Below are positions 27,284 through 36,225 of a stretch of DNA of 64,000 nucleotides, piece after piece; the first letter of the stretch is position 1; every line of letters begins with the position of its first letter. A program made the translations under genes and the position numbers. The notes under the pieces are model-generated. The model did no database searches. It saw only the letters and a list, made by a program, of their open reading frames with translations, and had not been told where the DNA came from. Source of the DNA: Saccharibacillus soli (GTDB lineage Bacteria > Bacillota > Bacilli > Paenibacillales > Paenibacillaceae); contig NIOB01000005.1 of assembly GCA_002189105.1 (NCBI GenBank), positions 124,001 to 188,000 on the forward strand, read 5' to 3'.

Positions 27284-27484
27284 TCAGAACAACAGACGAC
27301 GGGCATCCATCGCCCATTCTTCATTCAAGGTGCGCTGACTTCCGCTTTCGATGGAATTAGACCGTCTATGAAGCTCGTAGATCCGATGAGCGGCCATCCC
27401 CGCTCTGCGATTTCTTTTCTCCGTCCCTTGTCCGAACAGCCGGCCGTAGGCCTCCTTGAGCAATCTTCTCATTTTGCGCTTCAT
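27284..27484 (-). CDS. Possible small basic protein upstream of liaF
   Basis: 66 residues from the ATG at 27484, with AGAGGAGG 9 nt before it. The N-terminus is strongly basic (KRKMRRLLKEAYGRLFGQ). No family is recognised. It lies on the same strand as liaF. The good ribosome binding site is the main support; it could still be chance. Confidence 0.4.
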   Translation of the reverse strand: MKRKMRRLLKEAYGRLFGQGTEKRNRRAGMAAHRIYELHRRSNSIESGSQRTLNEEWAMDARRLLF

Positions 27485-27666
27485 CCTTCCGCGCCTCCTC
27501 TTCGTTTTTTTCAGTATGATGCAGAATGGCATCACTCATAAGTGGCGCGGGAATGAACTTCGGTTACGACGCGAGGGGGAATGTGCGGCAGGGCTAGAAG
27601 AGGAGCAGGATCGGTCTGAAGGCGTAGATAAAACCGTTCACCTGCATCGAAGCCAAGCCGCACACA

Positions 27667-27697
27667 GCAAAAAAGCCGCTTCAAAAAGAAGCGGCTC
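27667..27697 (-). terminator. Terminator of thrS
   Basis: Reverse strand GCCGCTTC-TTTTT-GAAGCGGC followed by T6. Confidence 0.9.
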
Positions 27698-27729
27698 CAT
27701 AGGCTTGAGGCTCATAATCTCGATGAGAT

Positions 27730-29667
27730 TTAGATCTTGCGTGTACGAATCTCGTCTTGCAGCAGGGCGATCACTTCGTCCAGCGGCTTGGCGCCCAGGT
27801 CGCCTTCGCCACGTTTACGAACCGATACCGCTCCGGCTTCTTTTTCGTTCTCGCCGACTACGAACATGTATGGCGACTTCTCAAGCTGTGCTTCGCGGAT
27901 CTTGTAGCCCAGCTTCTCGTTGCGCACGTCGGTCTCTACACGGATACCCGCTTCTCTGAGTTTGTCTGCCACCTGCTCGGCATATTCGTTGTAGTTGCCC
28001 GATACCGGAATGATCTTCGCCTGCATTGGCGACAACCACAGCGGCAGATTGCCCGCGAAGTTCTCCAGCAGGAACGCCGTGAAGCGTTCCATCGTGCTGA
28101 TGATTCCGCGGTGAATGACGACCGGACGGTGCTTCTGACCATCATCACCTACGTATTCCAGCTCGAAACGTTCAGGCAGCAGGAAGTCGAGCTGTGCAGT
28201 GGACAGCGTTTCTTCCTTGCCCAGCGCCGTCTTGATCTGCACGTCAAGCTTAGGTCCGTAGAACGCCGCTTCGCCTTCTGCTTCGTAGAACGGCAGATCC
28301 AATTCTTCCACGACTTCGCGCAGCATGCGTTGGGACATCTCCCACATCTCATCGTTCTGGAAGTATTTTTCCGTATCCTGAGGATCACGGTACGACAGAC
28401 GGAAGCGGTAGCTCTCGATACCGAAATCTTCGTAGACCTTGGCGATCAGCTTCACAACGCGGCCGAATTCTTCTTTGATCTGATCCGGGCGGCAGAAGAT
28501 GTGCGCATCATTCAGCGTCATTGCACGAACGCGGTGGAAGCCAGTCAGGGCGCCCGACATCTCATAGCGGTGCATCAAGCCCAGTTCCGCAATCCGAATC
28601 GGCAGTTCCCGGTAGCTGTGCATATCGCTCTTGTACACCATCATGTGGTGAGGGCAGTTCATCGGACGCAGAACCAGCGACTCGTTATCCAGCTCCATGG
28701 GCGGGAACATGTCTTCCTGGTAGTGATCCCAGTGACCGGATGTTTTGTACAGCTCCACGTTGCCCATTACTGGTGTATAGACGTGCTGATAGCCCAGGCT
28801 TTCTTCCAGATCGACAATGTAACGCTCCAGCGTGCGGCGCAGTCTTGCTCCGTTTGGCAGCCAGATCGGCAGACCTTGACCGACCAGGTTATTGAACGTA
28901 AACATCTTCAGATCTTTGCCCAATTTGCGGTGGTCGCGCTTCTTGGCTTCTTCCAGGAAGTGCAGATGCTCATCCAGTTCGGCTTTCTTGAAAAAGGCCG
29001 TTCCGTAGATCCGCTGAAGCATCTTGTTCTTGCTGTCACCACGCCAGTAGGCACCGGCTACGCTGAGCAGCTTGAATACTTTGAGCTTGCCTGTCGAAGG
29101 TACGTGAGGCCCCCGGCACAGGTCGAAGAATTCGCCCTGGTCGTAGATCGTGATCGCGGAATCTTCCGGCAGCGCTTCGATCAACTCGATTTTGTACGGA
29201 TCGCCCAGCTCACCGAAGATCTTGAGCGCTTCATCGCGGCTTACTTCGCGGCGGGTAATCGGTAGGTTCTCATTTACGATACGTTCCATTTCCTTCTCGA
29301 TCTTCTGGAGATCTTCCGGATTGAGGCCATGTTCGAGATCCATATCATAGTAGAAACCCTCTTCGATCACCGGGCCTACACCCAGATGAACTTCTTTGGT
29401 GCCGAACAGTCGGCGAACCGCCTGTGCAGTCAAGTGTGCCGTACTGTGACGAACCACTTCGAGACCTTCCGGCGAACCCGGCATGACGATTTCAATCGCT
29501 GCTCCGTTTTCAAGCGGGGTGGACAGGTCCACCACAATACCGTTTTGTTTACCAGCAAGCGCGTTCTTGCGCAGGCTGCTACTGATCGACGCCGCAACAT
29601 CTTCGATGGTGCTGCCGTCTGCATATTCCCGGACAGAGCCGTCCGGCAGGCTGATGGAGATCGCCAT
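27730..29667 (-). CDS. thrS: Threonine-tRNA ligase
   Basis: 645 residues, standard length. TGS domain (1-62), editing domain with [16 protein letters not shown] near 75, catalytic domain with [11 protein letters not shown] (zinc Cys and His), motif 2 [19 protein letters not shown] and motif 3 [14 protein letters not shown], and the anticodon-binding domain from about 540 ([17 protein letters not shown]). AAGGAGG precedes the ATG. Expression is controlled by a T-box leader directly upstream. Confidence 0.98.
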   Translation of the reverse strand: MAISISLPDGSVREYADGSTIEDVAASISSSLRKNALAGKQNGIVVDLSTPLENGAAIEIVMPGSPEGLEVVRHSTAHLTAQAVRRLFGTKEVHLGVGPVIEEGFYYDMDLEHGLNPEDLQKIEKEMERIVNENLPITRREVSRDEALKIFGELGDPYKIELIEALPEDSAITIYDQGEFFDLCRGPHVPSTGKLKVFKLLSVAGAYWRGDSKNKMLQRIYGTAFFKKAELDEHLHFLEEAKKRDHRKLGKDLKMFTFNNLVGQGLPIWLPNGARLRRTLERYIVDLEESLGYQHVYTPVMGNVELYKTSGHWDHYQEDMFPPMELDNESLVLRPMNCPHHMMVYKSDMHSYRELPIRIAELGLMHRYEMSGALTGFHRVRAMTLNDAHIFCRPDQIKEEFGRVVKLIAKVYEDFGIESYRFRLSYRDPQDTEKYFQNDEMWEMSQRMLREVVEELDLPFYEAEGEAAFYGPKLDVQIKTALGKEETLSTAQLDFLLPERFELEYVGDDGQKHRPVVIHRGIISTMERFTAFLLENFAGNLPLWLSPMQAKIIPVSGNYNEYAEQVADKLREAGIRVETDVRNEKLGYKIREAQLEKSPYMFVVGENEKEAGAVSVRKRGEGDLGAKPLDEVIALLQDEIRTRKI

Positions 29668-30022
29668 AATGAGAATTCCTCCTTGTTATATGGGAAAATA
29701 GACCGCGGAACACACGCAAAAAACGCCCGTCCCGCGAAGGGACGAGCGTATGCCCGTGGTTCCACCCTGATTCGGCTCCGGTCTGCACAGCGGTCAATCA
29801 TCCTGAACCTGGCGAGACAATAAGCCCTCATTGTGCACATCAATAACGGAAGTGCGATTCCGGCGTTTCCTAATACCCGGATTCTGCAAGAATCAGGATT
29901 CAAAAACGCAGCTCGGAAGGGGTAAATGCAGGCCGGTCCGGAGGAAATTGCAGCCAAAGTTTCCTCTCTCTGGAGCGGTGCCGATTGCCTGGCATCCATG
30001 TCTTCGTCGTTGCTTTTGCTGC
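29668..30022 (-). ncRNA. T-box leader of thrS
   Basis: The reverse strand carries the T-box AGGGTGGAACCACG (29755-29768), then a terminator with arms CGCTCGTCCC/GGGACGGGCG (29724-29748) and T6. The preceding 250 nt can form Stem I and its satellites; a candidate threonine specifier ACC occurs at 29921-29923 (reverse strand), but this assignment is uncertain. Uncharged tRNA-Thr would stabilise the antiterminator and turn thrS on. Confidence 0.92.
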
Positions 30023-30027
30023 TGTCC

Positions 30028-30056
30028 ATTATATAGCCGCGTCCAGGGAACGTCAA
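30028..30056 (-). promoter_or_regulatory. Promoter of the thrS T-box transcript
   Basis: Reverse strand TTGACG (30051-30056), 17-nt spacer, perfect TATAAT (30028-30033). The -35 overlaps the stop codon of the HAD gene (30053-30055). Confidence 0.8.
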
Positions 30057-30751
30057 GACTGCTTCTGATGCGGCTCTGCCTGTCCAAGCAGCTCCGACAG
30101 ATCCGTAATGCTGTCAATGACCACGTCCGCCTCGTCCAGCTCGCCAGGTTCGGCAAAGTCCGACTTCACGCCGATCACCGGAATCCCGGCTTCTCTGGCC
30201 GCATCGACATCGGATTTACGGTCGCCAACCATGACGATCCCTTTGCCGCCCGCCTGCTGCTTCAATTCGTTCAGCACCTCACTCTTGCGCGAAGCACCTA
30301 CACTTCCGGCACACAGCTTGTAGGTAATCTGAGCATCGAGATCGTCCTTGCTCAGTACATTGGACAGATACCCTTCCCCGCAGTTGCTGGCTGTTGCCAG
30401 CTCATAGTGTTCGGCCAGCTGCCGCAGCAGCTCCGGTACACCGGGCAGCGCAAACGATTTCTTCTGCATTTTTTGGTCCAGCAGCTCATCGTGTTCCTTC
30501 TTGTAGCGGCGATGCTGATCTTCCGACATATCGGGCGCCACCTTCTTCCAGGCTTCGTCTCCCACCAGGCCAAAGCTTGCATAGATTTCTTCTTGGGACG
30601 GCTGCTTCTCGGCATCGCCATTTTGGATCGCATGCTCGAAGACCTGGTGATACACGTCAAGCATCGCTTCCGAGGTATCAATCAGCGTGCCATCCAGGTC
30701 GAAGGCAATCACGTCAATGGATGCAAGATCCAGCTTATTCGATATAGTCAT
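30053..30751 (-). CDS. HAD-superfamily hydrolase (phosphoglycolate phosphatase-like)
   Basis: 232 residues; start at 30751 because GGGAGGAC precedes it. Motif I VIAFDLDGTLIDTSEAML, a cap domain at about 25-95, motif II TASNCGEG, and motif III/IV VMVGDRKSDVDAAREAGIPV. This is a subfamily I cap phosphatase of the Gph/PpaX type; substrate not assignable. It is upstream of and co-directional with thrS. Confidence 0.85.
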   Translation of the reverse strand: MTISNKLDLASIDVIAFDLDGTLIDTSEAMLDVYHQVFEHAIQNGDAEKQPSQEEIYASFGLVGDEAWKKVAPDMSEDQHRRYKKEHDELLDQKMQKKSFALPGVPELLRQLAEHYELATASNCGEGYLSNVLSKDDLDAQITYKLCAGSVGASRKSEVLNELKQQAGGKGIVMVGDRKSDVDAAREAGIPVIGVKSDFAEPGELDEADVVIDSITDLSELLGQAEPHQKQS

Positions 30752-30972
30752 ATTTAGTGTCCTCCCACTCTTCTCTCTAAATTTATCTTCTGGCATCACC
30801 TATACATCTTTCTTCTTTGTTAATACCCATTTTAAAAGGCATTTATTGATTTCCCGAATTTGGAAGCTGTGGTTTTTCATAAAATACAGGCAGGATTCGC
30901 CGTTCTTATAGCGAATAGTACATCGTGTACCATCCTATTCCACGGCGTACAGCCGACCATAAGGAGGATTCC

Positions 30973-32790
30973 ATGCTATCGTTCAAAAAACCTGATGTCG
31001 AGCAGTTTTTCCGCACGTTTGCGATCGAGGATTTTGCAATTAGTCCGGATGAAGGACAGCTCGTGTTCAGCACCAACCTCAGCGGCAAGTTTGATCTGTG
31101 GGCCATGGATCTTCCGAACGTGTTTCCGTATCCGCTTACTTTTAACGGCCAGAACTGCCACGCCATTCGGTATGACAAACGTGGACGCTTCCTCGTTGTC
31201 GGATTTGACCGGGACGGCGATGAGAACGCCCAGCTGTATGCGCTTCAGCCGCAGGGCGGCGAACTGCTTCCTCTGTGCGTGAAGGAAGGACATCGTCATA
31301 TGGGACCGATTCTGTCGGAAGACGGAAAGCGTCTCTACTATACGTCAACCAAGGAAGATCCTACTTACCTGAGCGCACTCTGCTGCGACCTGACCACCGG
31401 GCAGGAAGTCTCGGTACTGCAAGGTTCGGGTGACGCCTCGGTATTTCTTGCGGACGTTAGTCCCAAGGAAGAATATTTAGTCTATATCAAACACTTTGCC
31501 AATACTTATGCGCCGGGCTTCGTGTGCTTCGGTGACAAACACGTCTCGCTTGATCCGGAAGCCGAAGGCGAATACACCGTCAGCGACTGCACCTTCACCA
31601 GCGACAGCGAACTGCATTTTCTGACGAACGCAGGTGGAGACTTCACGTATCTGGCAAGCTTCGACGTCAAGACCGAAAGCAAGACCAAGCTGCTTGAGCT
31701 TGCGGGCGTTGATTTCACCTCCATCACGTATGACAAAGAACGCCATCAGCTGTACCTGACCGCAAGCAAGGGCGTCAGTGATTATCTCTATACGTATGAT
31801 CTGGAATCCGGCGTATTGGGCGGCGTTCCGGTTCCGGTAGACGTCATCTCCTCACTCAAGGTGACGGAGAGCGGCAATCTGTATATCTTGGGCCGCAGCT
31901 CGGTGAGTCCAACCAACATTTTCAAAAAAGAACGTCTTGCTGAGGAATGGACACGCTGCACCAATTACGTCGTACCGGGAATCGCTGAAGAAACACTGGT
32001 GCGTCCGGAGGTGCTGAGTTACCCTTCCTTCGACGGATTGGAGATTGAGGCATTGTTCTTCCACGCTCCTGAAGACTCTGCTAACGGGCATACGATTCTG
32101 TGGCCGCACGGCGGACCGCAGGCTGCGGAACGTCTGGCGTTCCGGTCGTTGTTCCAGTTCCTGGTGAATCGCGGCTTTAACATCTTTGCCCCCAACTTCC
32201 GCGGCTCGACCGGTTATGGACTGGCTTTCTGCAAGATGGTGGAAGGCGACTGGGGCGACGGCCCGAGACTCGACAACATTGCCGGACTGGATTGGATTGT
32301 GGAAAATGGCTATGCCGACCGCGACAAACTGCTGCTGATGGGCGGAAGCTTCGGCGGTTATATGGCGCTGCTGCTTCATGGACGTCACGCCGACTATTTC
32401 AAGGCTGTGGTGGACATCTTCGGGCCAAGCGATCTGTTCTCGTTTATCGAATCGGTACCCGACCATTGGAAGCCGATTATGAACAAATGGGTCGGTGACC
32501 CTGTCGCAGACAAGGACAAGCTGACGGCTTATTCCCCAATCACCTATCTCGATGGGATGACCAAGCCCATGCTGGTGATTCAGGGTGCCAATGATCCCCG
32601 CGTCGTCAAGGCCGAGTCCGATCAGATTGTCAAAGCCCTCAGCGCCAAAGGCGCCAACATCGAATATATCGTTCTGGAAGATGAAGGACATGGCTTCTCG
32701 AAGAAAGAAAATGAAATGAAAGTGTATCGCGCCGTACTGGAGTTTCTGGAAAAAGCCATCAAGGAAGAGTCCGCAGGCGTACACGTTTAA
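30973..32790 (+). CDS. S9-family prolyl oligopeptidase-like peptidase
   Basis: 605 residues. The start at 30973 follows AAGGAGG at 30961-30967. Residues about 25-340 show WD40-like beta-propeller repeats (ISPDEGQLVFSTNLSGKFDL); residues 360-605 are an alpha/beta hydrolase with the nucleophile in LMGGSFGGYMALLLHG, Asp in LVIQGANDPRVVK and His in EDEGHGFSKKEN. No signal peptide, so it is cytoplasmic. Likely cleaves short peptides; acylaminoacyl peptidase activity is possible. Monocistronic, divergent from the HAD gene. Confidence 0.9.
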   Translation: MLSFKKPDVEQFFRTFAIEDFAISPDEGQLVFSTNLSGKFDLWAMDLPNVFPYPLTFNGQNCHAIRYDKRGRFLVVGFDRDGDENAQLYALQPQGGELLPLCVKEGHRHMGPILSEDGKRLYYTSTKEDPTYLSALCCDLTTGQEVSVLQGSGDASVFLADVSPKEEYLVYIKHFANTYAPGFVCFGDKHVSLDPEAEGEYTVSDCTFTSDSELHFLTNAGGDFTYLASFDVKTESKTKLLELAGVDFTSITYDKERHQLYLTASKGVSDYLYTYDLESGVLGGVPVPVDVISSLKVTESGNLYILGRSSVSPTNIFKKERLAEEWTRCTNYVVPGIAEETLVRPEVLSYPSFDGLEIEALFFHAPEDSANGHTILWPHGGPQAAERLAFRSLFQFLVNRGFNIFAPNFRGSTGYGLAFCKMVEGDWGDGPRLDNIAGLDWIVENGYADRDKLLLMGGSFGGYMALLLHGRHADYFKAVVDIFGPSDLFSFIESVPDHWKPIMNKWVGDPVADKDKLTAYSPITYLDGMTKPMLVIQGANDPRVVKAESDQIVKALSAKGANIEYIVLEDEGHGFSKKENEMKVYRAVLEFLEKAIKEESAGVHV

Positions 32791-32841
32791 CCTTTGGGCT
32801 GGTGCCCTCTTAACTCTTACTAAGCTTTTATCCATTATCCA

Positions 32842-32886
32842 AGCCCGCTGCCCGGCTGCTTACGCAGTCTGTCGGCGGGCTTTTTG
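32842..32886 (+). terminator. Terminator after the S9 peptidase gene
   Basis: GCCCGC ... GCGGGC arms with an inner hairpin (GGCTGCTTACGCAGTC) and T5. Confidence 0.7.
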
Positions 32887-33012
32887 CGGCGCTCATCTTG
32901 TTCGCTGCCCAGCCGGGAGTCTGCCCCTCGTCCTTTTTTTCGCTCAATTCTCACTGCGCAACCTATTGACAAACCTTTAAAGCCACCGTAAGGTGTGAAT
33001 ATTGCGTTTAGA

Positions 33013-33033
33013 TGATAACGATTATCGTTATCA
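33013..33033. promoter_or_regulatory. Fur box upstream of the siderophore transporter
   Basis: TGATAACGAT-T-ATCGTTATCA is a perfect 10-1-10 palindrome and a close match to the Fur box. It lies between a TTGACA element (32966-32971, no clear -10) and the ribosome binding site of the binding-protein gene, so iron-dependent repression is expected. Confidence 0.88.
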
Positions 33034-33064
33034 AATCGAATATTCACTAAAAGGAGTGTTTTCC

Positions 33065-34033
33065 ATGCAAAAAAAGCTTCTCCCCCTGCCATTCGTGTTG
33101 GTGTTCGTGTTGATCCTTAGCGCCTGTGGGCAAAAGTCGTCTCAACCCGCAGCCGAGGCGGCAAGCGGTTCGACGTCTGAACAACCCTCCACTTCCGGCT
33201 CTGAGACCGACAGCGCCTCCGGCACCGTGACTTATCAGTCCGAAAACGGCCCGATCCAAGTCCCTGCGCATCCGCAGCGCGTCGTTGACTTGTCCAGCTA
33301 TACCGGCACGCTGCTCAAATTCGGTGTTCCCGTCGTCGGCGTCGATCAATGGACCAAAGGCAATCCGAATTTTAAAGATCAACTGGCCGACGTCGCACAG
33401 GTCTCAGCCGACGACGTCGAGAAGATCATTGAGCTTCAGCCCGATCTGATCTTCGCTTCCAGCGATGTGAAGAACGCCGACAAGCTGAAACAGATTGCCC
33501 CACTTGTTACCTATACATACAATAAGGTCGATTACCTGACTCAGATCGAAGAAGTCGCCAAAGCCGCAGGCAAAGGCGAAGAAGCCGCCGCATGGGTTGC
33601 CGACTTCAAGCAACGCGCGGCAGCGGCAGGTGAAGACATCAAAGCCAAGATCGGCGCGGACAAAACAGTTACCGTCATGGAAGGCGACGCCAAAGCGTTA
33701 TACCTGTTCGGTGACGCGTGGGGACGCGGCACAGAAGTCCTGTATCAAGCGATGGGACTGAAAATGCCGGAGAAAGTCAAAGAAGTCACGTCAAAGCAGG
33801 GCTATTACGATCTGTCGCTCGAAGTGCTGCCGGAATATATGGGCGATTACGTGATCTTCAGCAAAACGCTGACCGGAGACAACTCGTTCCAACAGACGGA
33901 TACGTACAAAAATATTCCCGCAGTCAAAGCCGGTCATGTCTATGAAGTTGATGCGACCGGATTCTATTTCAACGACGCATTGTCGCTCGATTATCAGCTC
34001 GATTTCTTCAAGAAGTCTTTCCTGGGCGAATAA
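33065..34033 (+). CDS. Ferric siderophore ABC transporter substrate-binding lipoprotein
   Basis: 322 residues from the ATG at 33065 (AAAAGGAGTG upstream). Signal peptide with lipobox LILSACGQ, a Ser/Ala-rich linker to residue 55, then a FhuD/YfiY-type class III binding protein (QRVVDLSSYTGTLLKFGVPV, IIELQPDLIFASSDVKN, KAGHVYEVDATGFYFNDALS). The ligand is probably a hydroxamate or similar siderophore, not determinable further. First gene of a three-gene Fur-controlled operon. Confidence 0.92.
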   Translation: MQKKLLPLPFVLVFVLILSACGQKSSQPAAEAASGSTSEQPSTSGSETDSASGTVTYQSENGPIQVPAHPQRVVDLSSYTGTLLKFGVPVVGVDQWTKGNPNFKDQLADVAQVSADDVEKIIELQPDLIFASSDVKNADKLKQIAPLVTYTYNKVDYLTQIEEVAKAAGKGEEAAAWVADFKQRAAAAGEDIKAKIGADKTVTVMEGDAKALYLFGDAWGRGTEVLYQAMGLKMPEKVKEVTSKQGYYDLSLEVLPEYMGDYVIFSKTLTGDNSFQQTDTYKNIPAVKAGHVYEVDATGFYFNDALSLDYQLDFFKKSFLGE

Positions 34034-34042
34034 TCGGCCGTC

Positions 34043-35062
34043 ATGAAAAAGTCTGCTGCTTTTTCTCCGGTGCGCTCGTTTCCGTTTAAGCTGCTGCTCG
34101 GCCTGCTGGCTATGACGCTCGTGTTCGTCGCTTCGATCCTGGTCGGGGCCAAAGAAGTTTCAGTGGCGGATATTTGGAGCGCGATCAGCGGAACGAACGC
34201 CGCAAGCGAACAAATCTCGGTCATTCGTGAACTGCGTCTGCCTCGGGAGATCGGCGCGCTGCTGGTCGGAGCCGCATTGGGCGTCTCCGGCGCGATCATG
34301 CAGGGACTGACCCGCAATCCGCTCGCCGACCCCGGTCTGCTGGGGGTCACGGCGGGCGCCAACGCGGCGCTGGCTGTCGTGTTCGCTTTTATTCCGGCCG
34401 CCGGCTATTTCAGCGTCATGATCGCCTGCTTTATCGGCGCGGGCGTTGGTGTACTGTTCGTGTTCGGCCTGCTCGCGCTGCGCGGCAAGACATTATCTCC
34501 GCTGCGCATGGTGCTGGCCGGCGCAGCCGTCTCGGCGCTGCTGTCGGCGGCCGCGGACGCAATCAGTTTGGAGTTCAAAATCTCCAAAAGCATCTCCATG
34601 TGGACGTCCGGCGGGTTGATTGGCACGTCTTGGGAGCAGCTTCGGCTGCTTGCGCCGATCATTCTGGTTGGAGTCGCCGTATCCATCCTACTCTCGCGGC
34701 ATCTGACCGTTCTGAGTCTTAACGAATCGACGGCGGTTGGACTCGGCCTCAATACCCGCTGGATCAAACTGGCGCTGTATGCGGTCATTACGCTGCTGGC
34801 CGGAGCGTCCGTCGCGCTCGTCGGCAATCTGGCTTTCGTCGGCTTGATGATCCCCCATCTGGTCCGGGCGTTCGCCGGAACCGATTATCGCTCGATTCTG
34901 CCGTTGTCCGCCGTCTGCGGCGGGATGTTCATGGTACTCGCTGATATCGCCGCACGGATGCTGAACGCGCCGCTGGAAACGCCAATCGCCGCCATCATTG
35001 CGATACTCGGTCTGCCTTTCTTCCTGTTTATCGTACGCAAAGGAGGGAAGTCGCTATCATGA
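34043..35062 (+). CDS. FecCD-family siderophore ABC permease, first subunit
   Basis: 339 residues with about nine or ten membrane segments. FecCD signatures: LRLPREIGALLVGAALGVSG, MQGLTRNPLADPGLLGVTAG, and GNLAFVGLMIPHLVRAFAGT at the ATPase contact. It starts 9 nt after the binding-protein gene and overlaps the next by ATGA. Pairs with the following permease as a heterodimer. Confidence 0.94.
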   Translation: MKKSAAFSPVRSFPFKLLLGLLAMTLVFVASILVGAKEVSVADIWSAISGTNAASEQISVIRELRLPREIGALLVGAALGVSGAIMQGLTRNPLADPGLLGVTAGANAALAVVFAFIPAAGYFSVMIACFIGAGVGVLFVFGLLALRGKTLSPLRMVLAGAAVSALLSAAADAISLEFKISKSISMWTSGGLIGTSWEQLRLLAPIILVGVAVSILLSRHLTVLSLNESTAVGLGLNTRWIKLALYAVITLLAGASVALVGNLAFVGLMIPHLVRAFAGTDYRSILPLSAVCGGMFMVLADIAARMLNAPLETPIAAIIAILGLPFFLFIVRKGGKSLS

Positions 35063-36090
35063 AATCGGAACTCGGGCTTCATCGTCTTCGGCTTCTGCGC
35101 AAAGAACAGGCAATCGTCGGTTTGTTGATCCTGCTAATCGCCCTGACGATATTCGTCAGCATGGGCCTCGGCGCTTCGACGGTTTCTTATGACCGGATTC
35201 TCCCGACCTTGTTCGGGCAAGGCACCTTCAAAGACGAATTCGTTTTGTTTTCGATCCGTCTGCCGCGTATTCTAATCACACTGTTGGCTGGAATGGCGCT
35301 GGCGTTATCGGGGTCGATCCTGCAGGGCATCACCCGCAACGAATTAGCCGATCCGGGGATCGTGGGCATCAATTCCGGAGCTGGCGTCGGCGTCGCCATC
35401 TTTTTCCTGTTCGCGCCGATCGAGGTTGGAACGTTCGTCTATCTGCTGCCGCTTGTCGCGTTCGCCAGCGCTCTGCTGACGTCCATGCTGATTTATCTGT
35501 TTGCCTACAAACCGGGCGAAGGCGTTCAGCCCATCAAATTGATTCTAACCGGTGTTGGGTTCTCGACCGCACTCTCGGGCATCATGATCGTATTGATCTC
35601 TTCCGTGGATCGGGTCAAAGTCGATTTCATCTCCAGATGGCTGGCCGGGAATATCTGGGGAACCGACTGGCCGTTCGTGCTGGCTCTGCTGCCTTGGCTG
35701 ATTGTACTGATCCCTGTCGCGCTGCTCAAATCCCGTGCGTTGAACTTGCTGTCTCTGGGCGAATCGTCCGCGGTAGGTGCGGGCGTTCCGGTTCAACGCG
35801 ACCGCATCCTGCTGCTGCTCGCCTCCGTCGCGTTGGCCGCATCCGCCGTCTCCGTGACGGGCGGGATCTCTTTTATCGGCTTGATGGCTCCACATATCGC
35901 CAGAGGGCTGGTCGGCCCGGCGCATCAGAAGTTCGTGCCCGTATCGCTGCTGGCGGGAGGATGGCTGCTGCTGCTTGCTGATACGATCGGCCGCAATTTC
36001 GGTGATGGCGACGGACTTGCCGCCGGGATTGTTGTGGCATTTATCGGTGCGCCGTATTTTCTGTATCTGTTGCTGAAAAAAGCCAATTAG
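35059..36090 (+). CDS. FecCD-family siderophore ABC permease, second subunit
   Basis: 343 residues. IRLPRILITLLAGMALALSG, LQGITRNELADPGIVGINSG and GGISFIGLMAPHIARGLVGP mark the family. AAAGGAGGG lies upstream inside the previous gene. No ATPase gene follows: the operon ends here at a terminator, so an ATPase encoded elsewhere must power it, as YusV does for several uptake systems in B. subtilis. Confidence 0.94.
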   Translation: MKSELGLHRLRLLRKEQAIVGLLILLIALTIFVSMGLGASTVSYDRILPTLFGQGTFKDEFVLFSIRLPRILITLLAGMALALSGSILQGITRNELADPGIVGINSGAGVGVAIFFLFAPIEVGTFVYLLPLVAFASALLTSMLIYLFAYKPGEGVQPIKLILTGVGFSTALSGIMIVLISSVDRVKVDFISRWLAGNIWGTDWPFVLALLPWLIVLIPVALLKSRALNLLSLGESSAVGAGVPVQRDRILLLLASVALAASAVSVTGGISFIGLMAPHIARGLVGPAHQKFVPVSLLAGGWLLLLADTIGRNFGDGDGLAAGIVVAFIGAPYFLYLLLKKAN

Positions 36091-36128
36091 GATTTACAGG
36101 TAAGCCCGTCCTTCGTCACGCTTACGCA

Positions 36129-36189
36129 AAAAACACCCCGTTCGCATGTGGAAGTCCCGAGGGATTCCGTATTGCGAACGGGGTGTTTG
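36129..36189. terminator. Long-stem bidirectional terminator between the permease and mqnC genes
   Basis: AACACCCCGTTCGCA (about 36131-36145) pairs with TGCGAACGGGGTGTT (36173-36187) around a 27-nt loop that contains its own small hairpin; flanking A and T runs serve both converging genes. Confidence 0.85.
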
Positions 36190-36225
36190 CCTTATTTTTG
36201 CCGAGGTCGAATTGTCGATCTTGGA

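Noticed and set aside
27456-27959. Plus-strand frame at the end of thrS
   Set aside because: Covers the thrS terminator and antisense coding sequence; no binding site.
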